A stretch of DNA of 64,000 nt from Euryodendron excelsum (GCA_033060915.1 CM065394.1:11141501-11205500), one strand, 5' to 3'. Counted from the stretch's first letter, positions 24,090-35,918 are shown. Notes: a model not told the origin generated them from the letters alone. A program made the numbers and translations.

Positions 24090-25293
24090 CAAAGCCTCTT
24101 CCCAACGTGAAAGGGGTCGGCAATCTAACTCCAAAAACTCTATCTCTCGATATACAGCCCCCGAACTCTCTCCAAACCCTAGTTTTCTTAGGCTTCCTCA
24201 AACCCTAGCCTCTATACACTTTCCCTAGCATACATGCACTCAATATGCGCCTATACGAGCCTCTAAGCAGACCATTGAAGACTCAATGTGCTACAATCCC
24301 AAATCACTTTTTCAAATCTCTTTCCAAACTTCTTTTTTTAATCTACTTCCTAAAATACTTTCAAAAATCTCCTTCCTAAAAACTTTCTTTCCAAAAGTTC
24401 CTCTTTCCAAAACTTCTTTTCAAACTCCTTTCCAAAAACTCTCTTTAAAAGTTTTACTTTCAAAAAATATTCTTTAAGTTTCCCTCCTAGAAACTGCCTT
24501 CAAAAGATTTACTTTCAAAATCTCTTTTTCTTGAAGCTCAAGTCAAGCCCTAGAGCCAATGATTAGGAAACCCTAATTTCCACTTTCCTTTGCCACATCC
24601 AATCAGAATTTTCCAAAATTCTATTTTTCTACATCAAACTCTTAGGTTTCCTAAACCTTTTTTTTCATTTCAAATCATAATTTTCTAAATCTAAGTTTTC
24701 CAAATCTCATCCTTTCCAATTCCATGTCAAATCTAATCTTCCAACATAGAAAATCAAATTTAATCCTCCGTTTTTTAAAACAAAATCAAATCATCTCTTT
24801 TTGGAAATAGAAATCAAATCTTTATTAATTCATTCATTTCCTAATTCTAAACTTTCTTAATTTCAAACCTTTCTAAATTTCAAACTTTTCAATCTTTTTA
24901 AATTTAAACATTTCCTAATTTCTAAAATTTCTAAATCTTTCTTAAATCAAACTTTCCAAATTCCAAATATTTCTTAGATTCAAATCTTTCCAAAACAAAA
25001 CTTTTCTAATTTCAAAATTTTCTAAATTCAAAATTTTCTTAAGTTGAAACTTTCTAAATCCAAAACTTTCTTAATTGGCGCTTTCCTAAAATGGAACTTT
25101 CCTAAGTTCAAACATTTCAAATTCTAAAGCTTTCCAAAGTCCAATCTTTCCTAAACCATAACTTTTCAAATTTTTCCAAGTCAAGTTTTTCAAATCAAAG
25201 CAAATCTTTTTTGCAAATCAAACTTCTTTTTCAAATCAAATTCTTTTTCTAATCAAATCCTTTCAAGTCAAACTTTTTGAAACCTAAAAGTGT

Positions 25294-25382
25294 CTATTAT
25301 CAATCGAACTCTTGTCCAAACTACGACTAACTCGATTCCCAAAAAGGGATACGTAGGCAACCCTCGTGGGTGAGGTCATAAC
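25294..25382 (+). repeat. Conserved LTR block, B 3' LTR
   Basis: Same block as 1276-1357: CGAACTCTTGTCC, CTACGACTAA, then GGGATACGTAGGCAACCC. Confidence 0.8.
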
Positions 25383-27175
25383 TTTTTCTAAGTTTCCAAT
25401 TTCATAATTATTTTCAAATTTCCAATTCTGTAATTTCTTTCAAGGTTCTAATTTCATAACTTTTCTTAAGTTTTCAATTCCATAACCTTTTTCAAGTTTT
25501 CAATTCCTTATTCTATTTCAAGTTTCTAGTTCAAAAATCTATTTTCAAATCTCTGTTTCCAATTTCTAGAACTCTCTTTCAAATATTAAATCTATCTTTT
25601 CTAAAGCTTCTTTCCAATTTCAAATCAAATCTATCTTTTCAAATCCATTTCAATTTCAAATCAAATTCTTTTCAAATCTACTTTCAAAATCAAATAAAAT
25701 TCTTGCACTTGCATGTCATGCATCATGCCAAACTTCTTTCCAAAAGTTATTTTCTAAAGTGGATAGTTTTAAACATTTATTAATCAAAGACACTAATGAG
25801 TGAACTTAGGGTGAATATATATGTATGTACCGCAAGGGTGGGGTAGAGTGATGGCTTAGTGCATCTTCCCTACACATAACCATCCTCTGAATCTAGAATT
25901 ACTGTTTTAAAAGACCAAATGGAGTTATTTTCAAAAAGGGCTTACATTTTTTCAAAGGTTTCCAAACAACTTATTTTCTTAAAAATCCTCTCTTAATGAA
26001 ATTTTCAAAATCTTTTCAAAAACCCTAAGTGTAATCTTCGGATTGTGCTTAGTTTTAAGTGATCTAACTCACCTTAATCAAATTAGGTGGCAACTCCAAA
26101 CCTTTTTCCAAAAGCCCTTATTCAAATCAATTTCCAATTCAAACCTAATCGCACTTGTTATTTTAGGAGGATGAGTTCTAACGATAGAGTACTGTATTTT
26201 TCCAACTTGTGCATATTTTCTTCGGGTGCAAAAAATCGAAGCGCGACAATGCTTTAAGGTCTTTGAAAAAAGAAAACTTGAGAGTTTAGAAAATGCCTTT
26301 GAAATAAGATTTGGGATGTTTGAAATATTTTTGAAATTGGGATTAAAGATGATTTTAAATATTTCTGAAATTAACTCAAGGGAGTTTTGAAATATTTTTA
26401 AAACAACTCAAAGGAGTATTGGAAGTGCTTTGAAATGACTCTAGGCAGTTTTGAAAATGTTTTGAAAACTTTAGAGGTAGAGTTTGAATTGGAAATGTTC
26501 TTGTATGCTTGTCTTCGAAAAGCTTTTGAAAGTATTTTGTGAACACCTTATTGAAAGGCATGTTTAATGTTTCATCACCTTTAAGAGGTTAGTTATTGAA
26601 GAACTAAACTTCCTTAGGGCTATGAGTTTTGATAACATGCTTAGAAATGGGGCTTGAAACTTTCTTTTTGGCTTTTAAAACTTTAGGGTTATAGAACCCT
26701 TTCTAAATATCTCACTTATACTTGGCCAATCCTAACCATGGAAGGATTAGGGTTGCTTTAAGAATATGATGTTTGAAAGTCATTTTTAAAAAGGGCTTTT
26801 GAAAAACATTTAGGATTTTGGAACCCTAATATGAACAACCTTAACGGTTGTATTTCAATGTATCACTTTCTCTTGGAATCCCTAATCATATAGGGTTATG
26901 AACATTATAGGGTTGTGAGTTCTTAAAAACATTTTTTAAAATAGTTTTTGAAAGTATTAAGTGTCTAGCCATTTTAGTTGAGACAAGTTTAAGAAAACTT
27001 CTTAGAAGCATTTTTAAAGACAAAATATAGGAATATTTGAAAAGGTTTTGGAGTTGATTTTTGAAATCTCAAGAGAGTAGGATATTTTTAAAAGTGTGTT
27101 ATGAAAATGGTCTTTTGAGTTGAAAAATTATTTGAAAAAGGGTCTTTGAATTGGAGCCTTGAAACTTACAAACCT

Positions 27176-27426
27176 AGGTTGGGTTAACCTTAGGTTGACT
27201 AGCTCGGGTTAAGTTAAGCAAGGGTTGGACAACTAGGGTTAGGTTGGACTAATGTTGGATTGATCTAGGGTTAATTAACTAGAGTTAGGTTAACCTAGGG
27301 TTGGATTGACCTAAGGTTAACTAACGTGGGTTAGGTTAACCTAGGGTTAAGGTGACCTAGGGTTAACTAACTTGGGTTAGGTCAACCTAGGATTGGACAA
27401 CTAGGGTCAAGTTAACCTAGGGTGGA
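27176..27426 (-). repeat. AACCTAGGGTT-type short tandem repeat in the C LTR
   Basis: About 250 bp of imperfect units of roughly 10-11 bp such as TTAACCTAGGGTT and GGGTTAGG, with no strict period. It is private to this LTR copy. It is not the plant telomere repeat (see rejected items). Confidence 0.75.
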
Positions 27427-28898
27427 ATGTGGTTTTGAACTAGGGTTTGAACCTAGTGGTTTTGGAAAGGTAGTTTTATGCATGAAACTTGAAAGTGTGT
27501 TTTGAAAACCATTTAATGAAAACCACTCAAATGAGTGTTGGGTTCATATGGTTAGTATTTGGAAACCACTTAAGAAATGGTTGCCTTGGAACTATTTCAA
27601 CCACTAACTCAAGAGAGTAAAACTTGTGAAAATCAATATTGAATAGATAATTTTGAAGACTTATTTGATTGAGAAATTAAAGAGAATGAACCTTTGAAAA
27701 TTATTTTTGGAAAAGTGGTTTTGGAAAACAACTTTTGAGATTTTGCAAATCACTTTAATAAATTAGGGTTTGTATGGTTGATTTGAAGGAAATCACTCCT
27801 AAGAGGACTCCATGGGACCATCCCAACCACAATATTCAAGAGAGCAAAACTTCTATAAATCAATATGAAAATGATAATTTTGAGAAATCATTTTTTGGTA
27901 AATTAAATAAAGTAAAATTTTGAGAATCCTTCTTTGAAGGGATTGTTTTGAAAACCATTTTTTGGGGTAAGAAAACCAATTCTAATGAACTAGGGTTCAT
28001 ATGGTTAAGATGATGGGAAAACCACTCAAGAGAGAGTTCCAATGGACCATTTCAACCACAAGGTTCAAGAGAGTGGATTCTACAAAATCAATATAGAGGA
28101 GAGGAGTTTGAAAACTAATTTTATGCCACATGAAAGGCAAAGAAATACAAGGATTCCAAATGAATTCAAGGGGCTCAAAGGGGGGTTTTCTAAGATATGA
28201 AAATTGACCTAGGCTTCATGGAACCAATTTTGAGAACCCTTTTTAGGAAAACACTTGAATATGGAATTTAGAAAAGACATAGAAATGAGATAGTGAGGTT
28301 TTTGAAAAATGTTGATGAACATGAAAATGGGGTTAAGCATGCAATAAATGAATAATGTAACCACATGCACAAGGGGCTCATGAAACCATACAAGGCCATA
28401 GGCCACACCATATTGCAAGGTGCTCCAAGGCCATGCCATCTTAAAGTAGGCTAGTAAGAGATCCCCCTACACAATGGCTCTAACAAGCTTTCCTCTAAGC
28501 ATGAACTAGGAGCTCATTTGTTCCAAGCATGCAAGAAAATAAAGTAGAAGAAGGGGGTTTTAAATAAAGAATAGCCTATGTAGGCTAGGAGGGAGAAGAG
28601 AAGAGTGGGGATGACAAGAACGTAAAAGAGAATACTACCTTGTGCCTTCAAACACTTTCAAACTCCCATGGATTCTTTGACTTGAATTTAAATGGCCTTA
28701 AAGAGTATTGAAGGGGTTGGAATAGGATCATCTATGGCATTGAAAGCCTTCTAGGTGTAGTGCATGGGCTAAAGGAAGGTAGAATCTAACCTAGGTGCTT
28801 GGCGGGTGAGATATATATGGAAATTCGAGGTTCAGAGGTTATTTTTGCAGAGCTTCACTACTGTTTTCGATCCTTTAATATGCAGAGGGGGAGGCTTA

Positions 28899-28906
28899 TA
28901 TTTATA
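28899..28906 (-). promoter_or_regulatory. TATA box of the element C LTR
   Basis: TATTTATA on the plus strand, TATAAATA on the element's strand, placed as in the other LTRs relative to U3. Confidence 0.65.
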
Positions 28907-29849
28907 GGCAAGCTGGAGAGAGTTGGCGCATATGCTACATGTGCTAGTATTGTTCCACTATTCGAATGCCATGTGGCACACCTTTTACTGACTCAACTCA
29001 GGGAGCAATCAAAGTTTTGATTGATCTGATCATAAACTAGGCACATGTAGCATATGCTCCGCTATCGAAAATTTTTGTTTAAACTTTACCTCGATAATTG
29101 TGCAATCCAGGAAAGATTCGAGAAAATGGGTTGCGTCTACAATGTTCTTCTACTGTTTCTCAAGGACCTATAGTTTTCGAAGAGCTTGAAAGGTGTTTGG
29201 AAGAGTAAGATATTGTCTCAAGAAATGTGTATGAAAACACACTTTTGTGGAGCATCTGTGATATGCTGTGTGGATGTTCAAAAGTAGTAATTTTTAAGCC
29301 ATGTGATCGAGGCCTTTGTGAAGCAATCTTTCCGATCGGATTGTACCGATGACAACTGCTCTGGAAATACTTTTACGAATTCTCCGATTTACACATTTCT
29401 TAAGTCGTTTGACAGAGTGTTATAATCAAAAAATTGGAGGAAAAGACAACCTTGGCCCAGGGGTTTCGGGGCATACTCGAGCCACCAGGAGTAAAATGAT
29501 CATTTTAACTAGAATTGGTCTAAAAGTGTTAGGATGGGTTGAAGTGGCATATTAAGCATGCTAGACTATTCAGGGATGGTCTTTGAGGATGTTTTTACTA
29601 TTTGGTGGGATTTGTACTATGCTAGAGTGTCTAAGGGTAAAACGGTCATTTTGACCGAAGTTGAGCGGAACGGGAACAAAATTGATTAGGGTGGCGTATT
29701 GAGTACACCTAATTACCTAGGAAATGCTGGAAGGGTGGACTTACTGTCTTGAGGGATTTTGAACTTTCTCAAAGACGTGGCTGGAGGTCTAAGGGGCAAG
29801 TTTGGTCATTTTTCACCGAGTCAGCCCAATAGGCACCGGTGTTGACCTA

Positions 29850-30235
29850 GGTGTTAGTTCCTAAGACCACTTGGTCTTAGAAAGCTACATGTGCGGTGTT
29901 GGTCTCTAAGACCGCCTAGTCTTAGAGAGCTACGTATAGAGTGGTGTTGGTTCCTAAGATCGCCCGATCTCAAAAAGCTATCCGTAGGGTGATGTTGGTC
30001 CTTGAGATTGCCTGATCTCGGAGAACTACCGGGTAACGGACATTCTACATTGGCGGGCTAGTAAGCACCAAAGTGAACCGTTTGGAAGTTGATAAGGTGT
30101 TGGTCTCCGAGATCGCCTGATCTCGGGAACCTATCTGGATGGCGTTGGTTCCTCAGGCTGCTCAGTCTCAAAAAGTTGCCTAGATAGCATTGGTTCTCAA
30201 GACTGCCCAGTCTTGAAAAGTTTCTTGGAGTGCCT
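29850..30235 (-). repeat. 46-49-bp tandem array with a hairpin in each unit, C LTR
   Basis: Units start near 29852, 29898, 29945, 29994, 30098, 30144 and 30189, on GTTGGT or GTTAGT. Each carries a short inverted repeat such as CTAAGACCGCCTAGTCTTAG, and the arms change together between units (GACC/GTC, GATC/GATC, GACT/AGTC). The gap between the fourth and fifth unit holds non-repeat sequence. Confidence 0.8.
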
Positions 30236-30405
30236 AAGGGCAATATGGTCTTTTTAGCTTCAATTGGGCCTTACGAGCCTGAAAGTGACCAGTTGATTGG
30301 ATTAAAGTTTAATAAAAGTCGGCTTAGGCTAGTATGTGTTGTAATGTTTGAAACTGGTTCGGTCAGGCTGGAGATTGCTGAGCAGGCAAAAATGGAGTGC
30401 TTAAA

Positions 30406-30426
30406 GCTGTCCCTCTTTTTCTGTCT
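30406..30426 (-). other. Polypurine tract of element C
   Basis: GCTGTCCCTCTTTTTCTGTC on the plus strand reads as a purine tract on the minus strand, next to the LTR start at 30405. Confidence 0.82.
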
Positions 30427-32290
30427 TTACTTGTTGAAGGTAGAAAAATAATAAAGGAAAGAACCTATGTTGATCACGAGGCGATCGAAGGGACCAGAAT
30501 AGAAATATTTTGAAATATGGGGTTAGAGTTTTAATGTTTTAAGGTCAAAAAGTGTTTTGGTAGTAGGAGAAAATGTAAAACCAAATCTACTTTTGGAGGA
30601 TAAAGCCTAATCTGCTTTTTTGAAGGAAGCTCAAAAATCGAATCTGTTTTTTTTAGAGGAAACTTGAAACCCCATCTACTTTTTGAGAGGAAGCTCGAAA
30701 ACCCAATCTGTTTTTTTGAAGGAAACTCAAAAACCCAATCTGCTTTTTTCGGAGGAAGCTCAGAAACCCAAAAATTTTAGAAATTTAGGCTTTATTAGGT
30801 GAATGCTAGAAAATCCAAAATTTTGAAATTTAGGCTTTTTGAGACGGAAGCTTGAAAACTTGAGATTTTTTAACAACAGAGCTTTTGAAAGAAAAAAAAC
30901 TCAAGAAACCTGATAAATGTTTTTGAGATTAAACTTTTTGAAGAAAAAAGCTTTGGAAAACCGGTGAAATGATTAGAATGGAAACTTTTTGAAGAAAAAG
31001 TTTAGAAAACCTAGAGATTGATTTTGAGTTGGAACTTTTTGAAGGAAAAAGTTTGAAAAGCCTAGAATTCAACTAGAATTGAAATTTTTTTTTTTGAAGG
31101 AAAAAGATTAGAAAAACCTTGACATTGATTTGACTTGCAACTTGTTTTGTTGAAAGTGAAATGTTTAGAGAATGTAATTTGACTAAAAATTTGAATTCTT
31201 GCAGACAAAATATATAAAAAAAAAATTCATTTTGACTTAAAACTTGAACTGTCAAAGACAAAATGTATAGAAAATTTATTTTGACTTGAGACTTAAACGG
31301 TCAAAGATAAAATGTATACAAAATTCATTTTGACTCGAAACTATTGATTTTTTTTTTAAAGCAAAATGTTTAGGAAATTCGTTTTGACTCAAAACTTGAA
31401 ACTTTTTGAAGGAAAATTTTAGAAAAACTTATTTGACTTTTGAAAATTGATTTTGAATTTGAAATAAAGCAAGCTTTGATCTTTTGAATTTGAAACCTTT
31501 TTTAGAAAAAGGTTTGAAAGCTTTTGAAATTTGAAAATTTTTGTAGACAAAGCCTCGAAAGTTTTTGGACTTTTCAAAACTAAATTTTGGATTTGAAAGA
31601 AAGTAAGGGCTTTTGTTTTTAAAGTTGATTTTGAGACAATTCGGTTAAAATTATACCTTGGCTTTACCTTAAAGCTTTGGAGATGGTTGAGCCTGGGGAA
31701 TCATCAGAGACTGCTCCGTGCCTATAATTCTTCTGTCTCATAGCTTGATGGGTAGACATTTGTGGCATCTTGGATTGAGATTTCTTGAGATCAAAATACT
31801 CGATGTTTGCTTAGCTGTCGAGTTCTGCTTTTGCTAGGCATAATAGGATTCTTACTGACATATCTTTTGAGGGGTTGTGCTTTTTTAAAGTCAAATGCCT
31901 TGAGTTTATTCCTGGAGGGGATAAGGTTTCTTTTAAAAAGTTTGAGGGATCTTGAGGGTCGAACATCTTTGGCGGGTTCTTTTTTGAATGGATCGACTGG
32001 TTTGAAATTGAATGGGAGGTGTAGGATGGGTCATTGCCATAGTTTTAATGATTTGAGAAGGTTGAATCAGGCTTTCCAAAGTTGATTAGGGAGGTCGAGT
32101 GTGGGACGTTGCCCTAGTCTTCATCGTTTGAAAAAGGTCAGATGAAGCCGTTTAAATTTTTCACAGGAAGTTAGAATGATGTATGTTATACCCATAGATG
32201 GATATACAGATTAGACAAGAATATGAATAAATAAATGTACGAGTTTACACAGGGATTAAAATGAATGCACGTCATACTTTTTTATGAACG
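30427..32290 (-). other. Internal region of element C before its 3' LTR
   Basis: No gene recognised. From 30430 to 31640 the reverse complement is C/T-rich text like 21080-22658, with a period near 45 bp around 30600-30780 (TTTTTGAAGGAA(A/G)CTCAAAAACC-type units). From 31640 to 32160 is sequence I cannot assign, with no antisense ORF text. The frame at 31807-32085 is not recognised and sits in repeat-derived DNA. From 32160 the ATGCATTCA-type repeat begins. Confidence 0.5.
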
Positions 32291-32295
32291 CACAG
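32291..32295. repeat. Possible target duplication, left copy (CACAG)
   Basis: CACAG before the solo LTR, AACAG after it (35914-35918): four of five bases agree. Confidence 0.55.
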
Positions 32296-33190
32296 TGTTA
32301 GCACCTCATTTTGGCCATTCTGTGATCTCTAGCCCAACCGGAAGCGCCTCCAAACCAACACAAGCATAGTCAAGCCCAAATCGGCTTTCCAAATCCAATC
32401 CAAAATGACCAGAATGCCCCTTGTGCATTACTCAATCCAATCTAGTCTGGCATGTCTTCCATAAGGCAATAAGTCCATTCACATCCAAAGTCATACACAA
32501 TTGTATCGTCATTCGAGAAAGTTGATCTCTCATAAATGGTAAAACCATTTAATCCAGCACGGCACAATCACCGAGAAGGCTTATTCCTCAGATTGGTAAA
32601 GCCCCTTTCACACTCATCTCCAGAAAGTACCTAAGTCCTCGAAATGGAAGAGCGGTTCACTTCTGGCGCCTACTAGCCCGCCAATGTAGAATGTTTGCTA
32701 ATCTGGCACGTTCTTTGAGAAAGCACAAACCCCTCAAGAACGGAAGATCGTCCAAGCCTGACACATTCTTTGAGAAAGCACAAATTCCTCAAGAACGGAA
32801 GACAATCCCAATCCAGCACAACCTTCGAGAAAGTTTATCCCTCAAGGTGGTAAGACCCTTTCAAGCCTGTCCACCAAGAAAGTACCAATTCCTCGGATAT
32901 AAGTCCAGACCAGATCCAAACTAGTCAACACTAACCCCTGCTAGCCCGTCCCGGTGAAACATGATCATTTTGCCCTCAGCGGGCCCAGCATGTTCCTCAA
33001 GAAAGTATAAAGTCCTCGAAACAGTAAGACCACCCTCCAGAACCGTCCCTAGATGATCTAGCATGTCCAGTGCCATCCAGTCAATCCCAGTCCTTTCTTG
33101 GAGGTTCCCCTGTTAAAATGACCGCTTTGCCCCTAGGCATCCAAATGCCCTAAAAAGCCATACCGACTCTGGGTACCAAATCGGTAAAAT

Positions 33191-33302
33191 CCCCAGTCAA
33201 CTCTGGTCAACCCCAGTCAACTCTAGTTGACTCCAGCCAACTCCAATCAACCCCAATCAACTCTGGTCAAACTGGTCAACCCGGGTCAATTGTGGTCAAC
33301 CC
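33191..33302 (+). repeat. 10-bp tandem repeat in the solo LTR
   Basis: From 33191 to 33270 the units follow a strict 10-bp period (CCCCAGTCAA, CTCTGGTCAA and variants, eight units), then become irregular to about 33302. Private to this copy. Confidence 0.85.
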
Positions 33303-33659
33303 TAGAACTCTCGAGATGAGGTGACCGCCATTTAGTCACTCTCTTTAACCATACTGGCTCTAGGAATCAAATAGGCAACTTTCGGGACACTTTTCAGAGT
33401 ATTCCCTTCTATTTCTAGTCGGACCCCGCCATCCAGCACCTTCCCTTTTCGAACTAGAACCTCTTTGCTCCACTTCGAGTGAAGCATGACCATTCTTTAG
33501 CGGTGCGCCACTATTAGTGGCGCATAACCCCCCAGAATCAATTACGAATCAACCAGCCTCGTATCCAGCCTTTTTTCAAGCCTACATTAAACCTTCTTAC
33601 GCCACTCTTAGTGGTGCACGGCCTATTTTTGGCCATACGCCACTTTGCCATTTTTGCAC

Positions 33660-33667
33660 TATAAATA
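33660..33667 (+). promoter_or_regulatory. TATA box of the plus-strand solo LTR
   Basis: TATAAATA, followed after 7 bases by a run of 17 C (33675-33691) near the expected start of transcription. The other LTRs have GCCTCTTCC-type sequence there. Confidence 0.7.
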
Positions 33668-35237
33668 CAGACCTCCCCCCCCCCCCCCCCCTCTCTGTTT
33701 TGGGTTGACAAAATCCTCCAGAAACTCTCCCCCTCCATTCCAGATAGCTCCCGAAGCCCTCTCTCTCTCTCTCTCTCAATCCCATCGGCCGAGTCCGAAG
33801 TTCGAACTCCCGAAAGCCCTAGCTTCCAAGCTCCACCGAAGGACCGCCTCACTGATTGGAAGCTCTCAAAACCTTCCCAAGTCAAAGGCTCAAGCCTCTA
33901 CTGAAGAAAGAAGTAACGAGACAAGGTAATCCTCTTTTTACTTTTCTGTACTCTCCCACTTTCTCTTCTCCCTCCGAACCCACTTGGGTTCTTCTCTTTT
34001 TTAACCCCCTATCTCTAAACCCCCTTTCTTGCATGCTTGAAAACAAGAGGACGTTAAGTCCATGTCAAGAGTGAATAAAAGGAGATTACTGATCGGGACT
34101 CTCTTCTTGGCCCTCACATGCTTCACGGCATGACCTTAGGGCCCTCTTGCAATGTTGTGATACCTAAACCTTGTATGTTTCATGCTGTCACTATCGTCAA
34201 ATTGCATTTACATTCTCGTCATGGCTTTACCCCGTAAAATCATTTTTCAAAGTTGTTTTTTCAAAACCACAATTCTAAGTGGATCCTAACCCTCTCATGG
34301 TTAGGGTTTTCCTACAAAAGTGTGACATTTTAAAAGGCTCCCGTTAGCCTACATTTCCTTCTTTTCAAAAAACCCGTTCTCGGAATGATCCTAGTGTTTT
34401 CATAATTATGTTTCGTGAAATGTGTGACATTTAAAAGGACCCAAAAGGTCTACATTTTTTGCTTCGTGCTTGTATTGCTTTTCAAAGACACAAGCCTAAG
34501 GCGATTCTAGCTTTTCAATGGCTAGAATAGTTTTCGGCAAAGTGCGATATTCATTTGGATGTCTAAAATCCAAGTTAGGGTTTTAGGACCTAAAACATGT
34601 TTTCAAAATACTCGATTTTCGAACCACTTCCAAAATCATGTTTATTAAGTCTTAAAAGTCCAATCCTAGAAAAACCCCGTTTTTGCCAACACTTTCATTT
34701 TCAAATCAAAACCTTCCATTTTCAAATCAAAACCTTCAATTTCAAATCCCTCAAATCATTCCTTTTTCAAGCCTTCCAAGTTTAAAACCCAAATAAACTC
34801 CTTCCATTTTGGAAACAATTCAAACTTACCTTTTTCAAAATCAAATCAAATCAAATCTTTTCAAACCAAATATAATCTTTTCAAATCAAATCTCAGTCTT
34901 CCTAGAAAGGAAACATTTCCAAATCAAATCTTCCTTAAAAGGAAACATTTCAAAAATTAAATCTTCCTAAAAAGGAAACATTTCCAAAACCCAATCTTTC
35001 CAAATCAAGTCGAATCTTTTCAAATCTCAATCTTCCTGAAAAGAAAATATTTCAAAATCAAATCAAACCTTCCTGAAAAAGAAATATTTTCGAGTCAAAT
35101 CTTCCTGAAAAGTAAACATTTTAGAAGTTCAATCTTCCTAAAAAGAAAATACTTTCAAACTCAAACTTTCCTGAAAAGGAAACTTTCTAAAAGTGAAAAC
35201 TTTCTAGAAATAAAAACCCATTTCAAAATTCCAATTC

Positions 35238-35331
35238 TTTCAGACTCTTATCCGAACTACGATTAACTTGATCCTCTTTAAGAAGGTACATAGGCAACCC
35301 TTCATAGGTTGTGATCACAACCCTTTTCAAA
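35238..35331 (+). repeat. Conserved LTR block, diverged copy in the solo LTR
   Basis: CTCTTATCCGAACTACGATT, then AGGTACATAGGCAACCC: recognisably the same block as 1276-1357 with several changes. Confidence 0.75.
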
Positions 35332-35918
35332 TTCCCAATTTCATTTTTCAAACTCAACTCCCTCTTTTAAACTCTTCTTCAAATTCTGTTTTCAAAAGTT
35401 TTCTAAGTGGATTGTATTAAACATAGATAACTGGTGAGTCATAATTAGGTGAGCAAAAGGTGCTTAGACATATAGGTACCGCAAGGGTGGGGTAAGGTGA
35501 TAGTCTTAGGACATCTTCCCTACACGTAACCAACTCCCGGACTTAAGAATCAAAGATCAAAACTGGAGTCAATTTTCAAAAGGGCTTTCCAATGTTTTAG
35601 GGTTCGTGAACAACCCTACCTTCTAAAACCCTCTCATGAGGACGTTTTTACAGAACAAAACCTTTTTCAAAACCTAAGTTTAACCCTCAGGTTTTATTTA
35701 GTGTAAATGACCTAACACATCTTTAAATATGTTAGGTGGCGACTCTAAAATCCTTTTCAAAAAGCCCTAAATCAATTCCATTTCAAATTCAAACCCCATC
35801 GCATTTGCCCTTCTAGGAGGACGAGTTCTAACGAGAAAACACCGTGCCAAATTCCCACGCCTGGGCCCAGAAAAAGAGAGGCAAGGGCTAGCATTTGAAA
35901 ATGGGGCGTGACAAACAG

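Larger units (their letters stand above)
1..26248 (+). mobile_element. Tandem Tat/Ogre-like Ty3/gypsy block (elements A and B)
   Basis: Seen: the order is LTR end, PBS, internal region A, LTR remnant, PBS, internal region B, purine tract, complete LTR. The LTR 3' ends at 2090, 10755 and 26248 are alike, and PBS-like sequence follows the first two. Known: the PBS type, very long LTRs, RNase H order in the related copy at 39806-64000 and an antisense ORF before the 3' LTR fit the Tat/Ogre branch. Inferred: two internal domains sharing a middle LTR point to unequal recombination between LTRs or to adjacent insertion plus deletion. Element B is interrupted by another retrotransposon at 13882-19140. 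The left end of A is outside the window, so no target duplication can be checked. Confidence 0.8.
22680..26248 (+). repeat. 3' LTR of element B (complete, 3569 bp)
   Basis: Starts TGTAAGCCTCCCATTTTTGC and ends GAAGCGCGACA. It has the U3 array with 157-bp period (23436, 23593, 23750), a TATA box at 24082-24089, a C/T-rich U5 and the conserved block at 25294-25382. The base after its end (26249) begins a minus-strand LTR of the same family, so it marks the right end of the A/B block. Confidence 0.9.
26249..30405 (-). repeat. 3' LTR of element C, 3' end missing (4157 bp left)
   Basis: The reverse complement starts TTTAAGCACTCCATTTTTGC at 30405 (family TGTAAGCACCCC). U3 with private tandem repeats, a TATA box and purine-rich (C/T-rich on its own strand) U5 follow down to 26249. 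The family landmarks that should come next are absent. Simplest reading: the A/B block inserted here and the rest of the LTR lies left of the window. Confidence 0.8.
32296..35913 (+). mobile_element. Solo LTR of the Tat/Ogre-like family, 3618 bp
   Basis: Starts TGTTAGCACCTCATTTTGG and ends GAAAATGGGGCGTGACA. Neither PBS nor purine tract adjoins it, and both flanks are internal sequence of element C (ATGCATTCA-type repeats on each side). It contains U3 with a 10-bp tandem repeat, a TATA box at 33660-33667, a splice-donor-like AAGGTAAT (GT at 33926) and the conserved block at 35238-35331. Solo LTRs arise by recombination between the two LTRs of one insertion. It is a diverged subfamily: its ends differ from the other LTRs. 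Confidence 0.82.

Noticed and set aside
27176..27426. Interstitial telomere repeats
   Set aside because: Units are CCTAGGGTTA/GGTTAACC-like and irregular, not runs of TTTAGGG.
33538..33885. 115-codon minus-strand frame and the overlapping plus-strand frames at 33517-34074
   Set aside because: They run through TATA, C17 and (CT)n tracts of the solo LTR and consist of low-complexity Arg/Glu/Gly or Pro/Ser text.
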